This document shows positions 1-6,844 of a stretch of 22,964 nucleotides of DNA, piece after piece. Where the stretch lies: NCBI GenBank assembly GCA_902489855.1, contig CABUBS010000008.1:1-22964 (forward strand). Reading direction: 5' to 3'. Each line of letters opens with the position of its first letter. Position 1 is the first letter of the stretch. Both the position numbers and the translations under genes were made by a program. The stretch comes from an uncultured Collinsella sp. (GTDB lineage: Bacteria; Actinomycetota; Coriobacteriia; Coriobacteriales; Coriobacteriaceae). The notes below the pieces were generated by a model that saw nothing but the letters and a program-made list of their open reading frames with translations, had not been told where the DNA came from and did no database searches.

Positions 1-102
1 ACGTGCACGGACGATCAAGCCGGCACGGTCATCATGCTTCTGCGCCGCCGTGGTAGCCTGAGGCGCTGGTTGCGGTTGAAAATCGGACAGAGCTGGTGCC
101 AT
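1..102 (-). CDS. Partial CDS, N-terminal 34 codons of an unidentified protein
   Basis: An ATG at 102 reads leftward and stays open to the window edge. The peptide starts MAPALSDFQPQPAPQATTAA and continues QKHDDRAGLIVRAR. A GGAGGG ribosome site lies about 5 nt upstream of the ATG. The N-terminus is rich in Pro, Ala and Gln, which suggests a disordered leader before a domain outside the window. It is separated from the EamA gene by a terminator at 181-207, so it is probably its own transcription unit. An interrupted palindrome (CACTTT/AAAGTG, 134-153) sits 32 bp upstream of the start. I do not recognise the family from this fragment. Confidence 0.6.
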   Translation of the reverse strand, partial: MAPALSDFQPQPAPQATTAAQKHDDRAGLIVRAR

Positions 103-133
103 AGATGCCCTCCAGTATTATTTGTGCAGAAAA

Positions 134-153
134 CACTTTGATGGTCTAAAGTG
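134..153. promoter_or_regulatory. Interrupted palindrome upstream of the partial gene
   Basis: CACTTT (134-139) and AAAGTG (148-153) form a 6-bp inverted repeat with an 8-bp spacer. It lies between the terminator at 181-207 and the start codon at 102, where a minus-strand promoter would be expected. Operator function is inference; no convincing -35/-10 pair was found. Confidence 0.25.
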
Positions 154-180
154 CAAGGCATAACTGTAAGGGCGTTACAT

Positions 181-207
181 AAAAAACGCCGCCCCAGGAG
201 GACGGCG
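181..207 (-). terminator. Rho-independent terminator downstream of the EamA gene
   Basis: Read on the minus strand, an 8-bp stem with one mismatch (CGCCGCCC/GGACGGCG, 187-207, 5-nt loop) is followed by six T residues (186-181). It lies 12 bp past the transporter stop codon and insulates the partial gene at 1-102 from read-through. Confidence 0.75.
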
Positions 208-218
208 CAACAAGTTGT

Positions 219-1202
219 TTACAATTGCGCGCAATTATTTCGGCGCAAAAAATCGAAATGCGTCTCGCTTAAGATGATCGACAAGAAGATGAGGACGAAG
301 CCGGCGAGCAGACGCGAGGTGAGCGCCTCCCCCATCAGCAGCACCGAAAACAGCACGCCCGAAGGGGACTCCATCGACAGGAGCAATGAGCCCGTCGAGG
401 CCGGGACGTGCGCCAAGCCGACGTTTTGAATGAGCAGCGCCACGCACGTGCAGCCCACCGAGAGAAAGGCCATCACGCCGATAAAGCTCGGCGTCCACAC
501 GGACAGAGGCGCCTGGGTCTCGAATAGCAGCGACGAGATAAGGCTCAGCACGCCGTTGCCCACAAACATCCAAAACGTGATGACGTTGATGTCCATTTTG
601 CGACCGTACTTGGCGGTCACCGCCATCTGGATGGCGAAAAAGACCGCACCAGCCAGCGTAATGACGTCACCGATGTTGAACTCGACGCTATCGAGCGCCA
701 CCAGGCCAATGCCCGCCAGGCAGAGCAATGCGGCTCCCAAGTTGTAGCGAGTGAGCCTTTCGCCGCTTAGGAAATAGCTCGCGAACGGGACCAGAATGCA
801 ATAGGTGCCCGTCAAAAAAGCGTTCTTACCCGCCGTGGTCTGAGCCAGACCGACCGTCTGCAAGGCATAGGCTGCCCACATGAGCGCGCCCATGCTCAGA
901 CCGACAATCAGATTGCGAGCGTTAAGGTGGTCGGCGATGCGCTTGCGAAAGATAACAAGCATGACCAGCGCTGCGGGAAGAAAGCGAACATAGAGCAGTT
1001 CGAACACCGGGATGGTGTCGAGCGCGTCCTTCATAGTGGTAAAGGAATAGCCCCAGATAATCGCCACCGAAAGCAGTAGAACTTTCCAGAACAGCGGCGA
1101 GCGAGCACCGGCGCCACGGGAGATGCCGCCCGCACCCAGGTCCTCGCGAGCAACAGGGCTATCGGGCATGTTTTCGATTTCGTTGGCAGCGTATTGGGCC
1201 AT
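219..1202 (-). CDS. EamA-family (DMT superfamily) inner-membrane transporter
   Basis: 327 residues. After a hydrophilic N-terminal tail of about 35 residues come about ten hydrophobic segments arranged as two EamA repeats, the usual DMT architecture. The first repeat opens with KVLLLSVAIIWGYSFTTMKD; the Trp-Gly segment followed by short loops and the 'AGKNAFLTGTYCILVP' stretch are typical of EamA proteins. The second repeat begins near 'GDVITLAGAVFFAIQMA'. The substrate cannot be told from sequence; relatives export amino acids, metabolites or drugs. The ATG at 1202 has GAGG 7 nt upstream, so this start is preferred over the internal Met12. It appears monocistronic: terminator downstream at 181-207 and non-coding DNA upstream. 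Confidence 0.88.
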   Translation of the reverse strand: MAQYAANEIENMPDSPVAREDLGAGGISRGAGARSPLFWKVLLLSVAIIWGYSFTTMKDALDTIPVFELLYVRFLPAALVMLVIFRKRIADHLNARNLIVGLSMGALMWAAYALQTVGLAQTTAGKNAFLTGTYCILVPFASYFLSGERLTRYNLGAALLCLAGIGLVALDSVEFNIGDVITLAGAVFFAIQMAVTAKYGRKMDINVITFWMFVGNGVLSLISSLLFETQAPLSVWTPSFIGVMAFLSVGCTCVALLIQNVGLAHVPASTGSLLLSMESPSGVLFSVLLMGEALTSRLLAGFVLIFLSIILSETHFDFLRRNNCAQL

Positions 1203-1535
1203 GGAACATCCTCACACTCAAACTGGGCGTGGTGTCCGCACGCGTATGGCCGCGTGCCGCCTCATGGTCAAATAAAAACAGGACGCACCGGACCCCCGGC
1301 ACGCCCCGCTACTGTAGCAACAACCAAGCAACCCACGCAATTCACTACGCTAAAGCGTCGGTACAGAAAACCTCGATGTTCCGGCAACGTCAGCGAAAAC
1401 GCCCCTAAGCGAGCAAGGTGACGTGAAATGAAAGGGCGCTGACCTTCTGGTCGCGCCCTTGAAATTGAACGTCAGATTGCCGCTTAGGGACGTTTGCAGC
1501 GTCGAGCCGTTACGCGGTTTGGTAAAACCGCGTAA
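1203..1535. other. 333-bp non-coding gap with hairpins, no gene seen
   Basis: No open frame with a ribosome site is visible here. The gap holds two hairpins downstream of the YhgE/Pip gene (1433-1461 and 1509-1536) and a 12-bp palindrome, ACGCTAAAGCGT (1347-1358). The promoter of the minus-strand EamA gene should lie in 1210-1360, but only weak -35/-10 matches were found (for example TTGCGT and TACAGT with an 18-bp spacer). Confidence 0.5.
1433..1461 (-). terminator. Strong hairpin, probable terminator after the YhgE/Pip operon
   Basis: The stem AAGGGCGC-T-GACC / GGTC-GCGCCCTT has a TTCT loop and a one-base bulge. On the minus strand it is followed by TTTCATTTC, a T-rich but imperfect tract. 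It lies about 75 bp past the stop at 1536 and after a second hairpin. Being near-symmetrical it could also slow plus-strand transcription. Confidence 0.5.
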
Positions 1536-1536
1536 C
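1509..1536 (-). terminator. Perfect 12-bp inverted repeat abutting a stop codon
   Basis: GTTACGCGGTTT (1509-1520) and AAACCGCGTAAC (1525-1536) pair perfectly around a 4-nt GGTA loop. Position 1536 is also the last base of the minus-strand TAG stop of the 729-residue gene, so the hairpin starts immediately after translation ends. There is no T-tract after it, so it may be a terminator without U-tract or an mRNA 3'-end stabiliser. Confidence 0.55.
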
Positions 1537-3725
1537 TAAATAAGCTTTGTTGACTCCAGCTTTTCGATGATCCAGTCGTTGGCCTTGATGACCGGGCGGC
1601 GGAAGACGACGCCCAGGGCCAGCGACGGAATCAGATAGCTCGCCAGAATGCCCAGCTCAATCCAGTACTCCATGTGGTACGCACCGGCCATGGCGGCATG
1701 CATGGCGTTGATGCCGTGAGTAAACGGCAGGAACGGATAGATCGCCTGGAACACGGGGCCGGTCATCTCGATGGGGAACGTGCCGCCCGAACCGCCGACC
1801 TGCATGACCAGCAGCACGACGGCGAGCGCCTTGCCGATATCGCCAAACGAAACCGTAAGCGTGTAGACGATATTGGAGAACACGAGACTCGCGACCCAGC
1901 CCGCCAGCACAAACTGCAACGGATTGTCGCACTGGATGCCAAAGAACAGGATGTCGCCCGCGCACACGAGCGTTGCCTGCAGCAGGGCCAGACCGCCAAA
2001 GAACAGGTAGCGGCCCAGGTAGATCTCGTGCAGGCGCACGGGGATGAGCTCGTTGATGAGCTCATCGTCAACCGAGACCTTCATCATGGCCGCAAGCACG
2101 ATCGAGCCGACCCACAGCGATAGAATCGTGTAGAACGGCGCCATGGCCGAACCGTAGTTGCGGATCGGATAGACCGGCTTGCGGTCGAGCGCGACGGGAC
2201 CGGAAAGCGACACGGCCAGGCCCTCGGGATCATTGCCGATCATCGTCTTAATCGTAGCGAGGTCATCCGACATCAGGGCGCCATCGAGCTCGTCCTTAAA
2301 AGCGCTGATCTTATCGGACGCTTCACCTAGCTGATCGGAAGCCTTGTTGACCAGCTTGGCGGCCTTGGAGAGACCCTTCGCCAGCGAGCCGGATGCATCG
2401 GTGAGGCCGGCAACAGCACTATCCAGATCGCCCGAGATACCGTTGAGCGAATCCAAAACGCCCGAAATAGTCTTCTTGAGTTCTTTGGCCTTGACCGAAA
2501 ACGTAGAGTCGTAGTCAATCTTGGCGCCCGAGATACCAGCCTTGGCATCGGCGATGGCCTGATCGACCTCGGCACGCGATTTGTTAACCTCTGCCATACT
2601 CTTCGTGAGCGACGTCGCGATATTCGTCAGCTCATTGGCATTGTTGCGGTACTCCGTTGCGGTTTTATCAAGCTCGGCAGCCGCGTCCTCAAGCCCTGCC
2701 TTGAGCTTATCGTTACTCACCTGGTCAGCAAGACTGCGGAGCTCATTCGCCGTGCCATCAATCTCGTCGGCACGTTTATTGAGTGACGCTGCGCCATCGT
2801 TGAGCTGAGACACCGTAAGATCGACGTGCTTGTTTGCAGCGTCGAATGCCTTTGCGAGCTCGGTAGAAACGTTATCGAACGAACCTGCGCTCCCATCAAT
2901 AGCAGCATCGATCGCATCGCTGGCGGACTTGAGCGCTTGCTCGGAATCGGCAATACCGCTCTCAGCATGCTGCATGAGCTGCTTCACCGACTCCTCGGTC
3001 GATCCGGACTGCTTGAGCATGCCGCCCGCCGACGTCAGTGAATCGGCCGTGGAGCTTAAAATGCCCGCAAGTGACGTTGCGCTCGCCTGAACGTCCTGCA
3101 GGTCCTCGACCGAATCGCCCAGCGTAGAGGACAGATTGGCGATAAAGTTGCTCACCTGGTCGGTACTCATATAGTCGAGCAGGCTGGACACGGTCTTAAG
3201 GCCGATGGTCGTGATGGTTTCGGTAAAGGTCTCGTTGACCTGACTCTGGACGGCGCTCGAGCCTTTCTCGGTCACAATCTGTGCGATGGCGTTGGCCTTC
3301 TGGTTCTCATAGAACTCGATATCGGCGTGCTTCACCTCGGTCGAGAAAAGCGTCATCATGTCGGCGCTAAACGTTTTAGGGATAACGACGGCAGCGTAGT
3401 ACGCGCCCGACTTAACGCCCTCAATCGCCTTATCGCGATCGTTGAGCACAACCCAATCGAAGTTCTCGTTGCCGCGCAGGGTGGCGGTCACGTTTTCGCC
3501 CACGTTGACCTCGACAGGGATCAAATCGCTCTCGTAACCCTCATCGGTGTTGACCACGGCGATCTTAAGATTGCCAGTGTTGCCGTACGGATCCCAGCTG
3601 CCAGCGATATTAAACCACGCGTACAGGCACGGTACGATAATGAGACCCATCACGACAACCAAGCCGATTACGGAGCGAGACACGTTTTGGACATCGCGCT
3701 TAAACAGGTGCAGGATGTTTTTCAT
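1536..3725 (-). CDS. YhgE/Pip-family membrane protein, shorter second copy
   Basis: 729 residues. One membrane helix follows a short cytoplasmic N-terminus, then the family motif CLYAWFNIAGSWDPYGNTGN (residues about 34-53) and an extracellular alpha/beta part with IAVVNTDEG. Residues about 190-480 are a long Ala/Ser/Lys/Asp-rich helical, probably coiled-coil, region. Five to six helices fill the C-terminal 200 residues, an ABC-2-like membrane domain. The family includes Lactococcus Pip and Enterococcus PIP-EF, needed for infection by some phages, and B. subtilis YhgE; the native role is unclear. The ATG at 3725 directly follows the TAA of the upstream paralogue, and AAGGAGGTGAGG inside that gene's end is its ribosome site, so translation is coupled. 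A perfect hairpin abuts its stop. Confidence 0.9.
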   Translation of the reverse strand: MKNILHLFKRDVQNVSRSVIGLVVVMGLIIVPCLYAWFNIAGSWDPYGNTGNLKIAVVNTDEGYESDLIPVEVNVGENVTATLRGNENFDWVVLNDRDKAIEGVKSGAYYAAVVIPKTFSADMMTLFSTEVKHADIEFYENQKANAIAQIVTEKGSSAVQSQVNETFTETITTIGLKTVSSLLDYMSTDQVSNFIANLSSTLGDSVEDLQDVQASATSLAGILSSTADSLTSAGGMLKQSGSTEESVKQLMQHAESGIADSEQALKSASDAIDAAIDGSAGSFDNVSTELAKAFDAANKHVDLTVSQLNDGAASLNKRADEIDGTANELRSLADQVSNDKLKAGLEDAAAELDKTATEYRNNANELTNIATSLTKSMAEVNKSRAEVDQAIADAKAGISGAKIDYDSTFSVKAKELKKTISGVLDSLNGISGDLDSAVAGLTDASGSLAKGLSKAAKLVNKASDQLGEASDKISAFKDELDGALMSDDLATIKTMIGNDPEGLAVSLSGPVALDRKPVYPIRNYGSAMAPFYTILSLWVGSIVLAAMMKVSVDDELINELIPVRLHEIYLGRYLFFGGLALLQATLVCAGDILFFGIQCDNPLQFVLAGWVASLVFSNIVYTLTVSFGDIGKALAVVLLVMQVGGSGGTFPIEMTGPVFQAIYPFLPFTHGINAMHAAMAGAYHMEYWIELGILASYLIPSLALGVVFRRPVIKANDWIIEKLESTKLI

Positions 3726-6500
3726 TTATGCCTCACCTCCTTTGGAGTGCTTGCCGAGCGGGGTGGTGTCCCCGTCGTTTCCGTTTACGTTGTCAACGCC
3801 ATCGGCATCTTGAGCCTTACGATGCGCACCGATATGCGGCAGACGGCTCGTAGGCTGTTCGCCGCCCTTGGCACCACGCTCGCTGGCGTTGAGGCCAAAC
3901 ATGCGACGGGCGGCAGGGATGGCGGCCGTGTGCTCGCGCATCTCGCGGCGAAGGTCCTCGTCCGAAAGCGCCGAGATACGCATCTGGGTATTGAGGCTCG
4001 CGCGGATATATTCGATATTGATGAGCCAGCCACAGATGGCGATAACCGAAATGATCCAGATAACGAGCAGGATGATCTTGCCGTTATTGTCGATATCGAG
4101 CACCGTCGACAGTACAAAGAGCAGGACCTGCACGCCTACCACGGCGGCAAAACCGCCCTTGATGTAGTACGGGTAGCGATGCTCAAACGCCACGGCATGA
4201 TCGAGCAGCTCGCGACGGTACGAATCCGAATCGAGCATGACGCGCATGGCCGTGCGCAGCGAATAGCGCTGGCGCGGCAGGTCGTTGGACTCGCAGATCA
4301 TGAGGCCCGTCGTGGAAAGCTGCTTATCAAAGAGCAGGTTGAGGTTGAGCAGCAACGGGCGCAGCTGCAGACCGATAAAGAGCGCCACGATCAGGAACAC
4401 GCCCAGGATGCACAGGTTGAACAGGTAGTTGAACGAGTACATGCCGCCGACGGTCTCGCGCAGCAGGTTGATGCCATAGGTGAAGGGCAGCAGCGGGTGC
4501 AGCCACTGGAAGAAGCCGGGCATCATCTCGATGGGATACATGCCCGACGAGCCGGGGATCTGCACAATGACGAGGATGACGCCAATGGCTTTACCGATAT
4601 GCTTAAAGGTGGTGGACAGCGCATAGATGATGTTGACGTAGGTGAACGAGATGGCGATGCCGCCCAGCACAAAGAGCAGCGGATTGACGCACTGAACGCC
4701 AATGACCAGATCGCCCACCGTAACGATAATGGCCTGGAACGCGCCCAGGATCACCAGCAGCAGCCAGCGGCCAAAGTAGCCCTGACGCGCCGTAAAGCTA
4801 CCGATGCCCTCGCGGTCGACCTCAAGTTTGTAGATAGCGATGAGCACATAGCCGCCTACCCACAGCGCCAGATTGGTGTAGAAGGGCGCGATGCCCGAGC
4901 CAAAGCTCTTGACCGGATAGATTGACTTGGACGTCAGCTCAACCGGAGATGCCATGAAATCTGCCACGTCATCGACGTCGACGTCCATGAGGTCGGCTAA
5001 CTCGCCCATAGACTCAGAGGTCTGTAGCGCCGCAATGTCATTGGCGGCGGTCGCGAGCTTGTCCTGAACCTTGGCAAGGGAGGCGTCGGTTTGGGACAGC
5101 GTGGTCTTTGCCTGCTTGAGCGTGGCGTCGAGCTGCGCCAGCGTGCCGCGCGCGCTCGCTATCGTGGGGGTCATACCCGATACAATGCCGGTCAAATCGC
5201 CCGAAACGGCGGCAAAGGAGTCGAGCGCGCTCGAAGCCTTCGGCAGTGCGTTCTGCCCCAGATCGGTCTGAGCCTGACCGAGGTTAGCCGTACCGGTCTT
5301 AATTGCCGCGTTGAGTACTTTGCTCGCGTTCGAGATTGCCGTAGCGTCTTTTGCCATGGCGCTCGACTGTGCAGAGAGGCCATCCTTGATGCTCTGCAGC
5401 TTCTGGTTTTGCTCGCGAAGCGAATTGATGGTCGATGCGATGAGCGCGTCGGCGTCCTCCGACCCCGTTGACGTATCGTTAGCGAGAATCTGCAGGCGCT
5501 CGATGACAGCGCTGTTGTGGTCAATCGTCGCCTGAAGGGATTCGAGCGAGTTGTCGATTCGAGTGGTCGTGGACGTAACCGTACCGGTGAGTTTGCCAAT
5601 CGCGGCGTTCGCAGAAGCCGATGTCTTGCTCAGCACGATGCTGCCCTCCGAAAGTGCCTTGGAGAGCGAGGTGATGGACTTGCCAGCCGTGGTGCGAGCT
5701 TCGCCCAGCAGATCATTACCCTGAGCGATTGCCTGCGTTAGCGAAGGCGCCTGTCCCTGCAGACCCGCCAGCGCGGCATCGGCCGAAGCAATCGAGCTGT
5801 TTGTCTTGTCGATGGCGGTGTTCATGTCGCCGATGGAATCACGTACTTCGCCCAGGGTATCAGACGCCTCGGACACCGAGCCCGCCAGCGAATCCTGGGT
5901 CTGAGTTGCCTTGTCTTTAAGGTCGATGCCAGCATCTTTGGCAATGCCAGCGACGGTCTCGCCCACCGTGGAGACAAACTCCGAGTTGATCTGCTCCTCG
6001 ATGGTGTTGGCACCGGTATCGGTGACCTTGGGCGCAATGGCGCTCTTCTTCTCATTGACGTAATAGGTGAGCTTGGGCTGATGGTAGTTGCCGTCGAGCA
6101 TCGAGACGAGATTGTCGGAGAAGTTCTTGGGAATCACGATGGCGGCATAGTATTCGCCACTTTCGACGCCCTCTTTGGCATCTGCCGCCGAGTCGACGAA
6201 AGTCCAGCCAAGCTGGTCGTTCTCCTTGAGCTGGTCGACCACCTTATCGCCTGCGTTAAGCTCGCCCACTAGGTCGTTCTGGGTGCCCTGATCGTTGTTG
6301 GCGATGGCGATTTTAATGCCCTGGGTATTTCCGTACGGATCCCAGTTGGCAACGATGTTGTACCAGGCATACAGCGATGGAATGACGCACACGCCCAGGG
6401 TGACCACCAGGGCGACGGGATTCATAAGCAGTCGCTTAATGTCGCGCTTAAATATCGCAAAGGAGACCTTTGCATTGGATAGTTTGCTGGCGAGACTCAC
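3726..6500 (-). CDS. YhgE/Pip-family membrane protein, longer first copy
   Basis: The frame is open to a TTG at 6584 (952 residues) but the start is uncertain. TTG 6584 and ATG 6551 have no ribosome site and ATG 6515 a poor one. GTG 6500 has AGGATGG upstream and begins VSLASKLSNAKVSFAIFKRD, placing the first helix at the usual distance; I chose it (924 residues). The family motif PSLYAWYNIVANWDPYGNTQ follows helix 1. Then come an extracellular domain, a long Ala/Ser/Thr-rich helical region, and a polytopic domain. Unlike its partner it has a C-terminal extension with two more helices ('GGFAAVVGVQVLLFVLSTVL' and 'IILLVIWIISVIAICGWLIN') and a charged, disordered tail rich in Gly, Asp and Asn. 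It is the first gene of a two-gene operon; function is unknown beyond family membership. Confidence 0.88.
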   Translation of the reverse strand: MSLASKLSNAKVSFAIFKRDIKRLLMNPVALVVTLGVCVIPSLYAWYNIVANWDPYGNTQGIKIAIANNDQGTQNDLVGELNAGDKVVDQLKENDQLGWTFVDSAADAKEGVESGEYYAAIVIPKNFSDNLVSMLDGNYHQPKLTYYVNEKKSAIAPKVTDTGANTIEEQINSEFVSTVGETVAGIAKDAGIDLKDKATQTQDSLAGSVSEASDTLGEVRDSIGDMNTAIDKTNSSIASADAALAGLQGQAPSLTQAIAQGNDLLGEARTTAGKSITSLSKALSEGSIVLSKTSASANAAIGKLTGTVTSTTTRIDNSLESLQATIDHNSAVIERLQILANDTSTGSEDADALIASTINSLREQNQKLQSIKDGLSAQSSAMAKDATAISNASKVLNAAIKTGTANLGQAQTDLGQNALPKASSALDSFAAVSGDLTGIVSGMTPTIASARGTLAQLDATLKQAKTTLSQTDASLAKVQDKLATAANDIAALQTSESMGELADLMDVDVDDVADFMASPVELTSKSIYPVKSFGSGIAPFYTNLALWVGGYVLIAIYKLEVDREGIGSFTARQGYFGRWLLLVILGAFQAIIVTVGDLVIGVQCVNPLLFVLGGIAISFTYVNIIYALSTTFKHIGKAIGVILVIVQIPGSSGMYPIEMMPGFFQWLHPLLPFTYGINLLRETVGGMYSFNYLFNLCILGVFLIVALFIGLQLRPLLLNLNLLFDKQLSTTGLMICESNDLPRQRYSLRTAMRVMLDSDSYRRELLDHAVAFEHRYPYYIKGGFAAVVGVQVLLFVLSTVLDIDNNGKIILLVIWIISVIAICGWLINIEYIRASLNTQMRISALSDEDLRREMREHTAAIPAARRMFGLNASERGAKGGEQPTSRLPHIGAHRKAQDADGVDNVNGNDGDTTPLGKHSKGGEA

Positions 6501-6607
6501 GCTTGGACCATCCATCCTGTCGTTGAATCGAATCGTACTATCGACAACCATTGTACGTAGACGCTTTAGTGCCTCGCGGCACAATGGTGCTGAGTTTTGC
6601 GGGTAGC

Positions 6608-6643
6608 AATATACTACGAAGATGATTTAACGTACAGTTGTAC
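6608..6643 (-). promoter_or_regulatory. Candidate promoter and operator of the YhgE/Pip operon
   Basis: TATATT (6613-6608 on the minus strand) is a good -10; a weak -35 (TGTACG, 6636-6631) lies 17 bp upstream. The palindrome GTACA-GT-TGTAC (6632-6643) overlaps that -35, and GTACAGT is repeated directly at 8-bp spacing (6632 and 6640). Palindromes of this kind are typical of TetR-type operators, but no regulator gene is adjacent, so the binding protein is unknown. Confidence 0.4.
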
Positions 6644-6745
6644 AGTATCTTAAATTCCCGCAGCTCCCAAAACCACAACCCGCACAAACTAGCAATCCGA
6701 CTAGTCATTTAAGAACGTCCCCAACGACTACTCCGTACAAAAGCA

Positions 6746-6815
6746 AACGAGAGTGGAAAATCTCCCACTTCAAGCCCGCATTCGAGCCAAAAGTGGGAGA
6801 TTATCCACTCTCGTT
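6746..6815. repeat. 25-bp inverted repeat with nested palindromes
   Basis: Arms 6746-6770 and 6791-6815 are reverse complements with one mismatch, separated by 20 bp. Each arm contains a smaller interrupted palindrome with outer AGTGG/CCACT (for example AGTGGGAGATTATCCACT at 6792-6809). It sits 30 bp past the htpG stop, so in RNA it would form a very long hairpin and may end htpG transcription; the following bases on the minus strand are CGTTTGCTTTTG. It also has the form of a dispersed intergenic repeat element. Confidence 0.75.
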
Positions 6816-6844
6816 CTAATTAGTTACGGTGCCGTATCCCCGAA

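Noticed and set aside
3327..4925. A 532-codon plus-strand frame across the YhgE/Pip junction
   Set aside because: Composition is His/Arg/Asp/Gln-biased, as typical of shadow frames, and it runs opposite two genes with clear family motifs.
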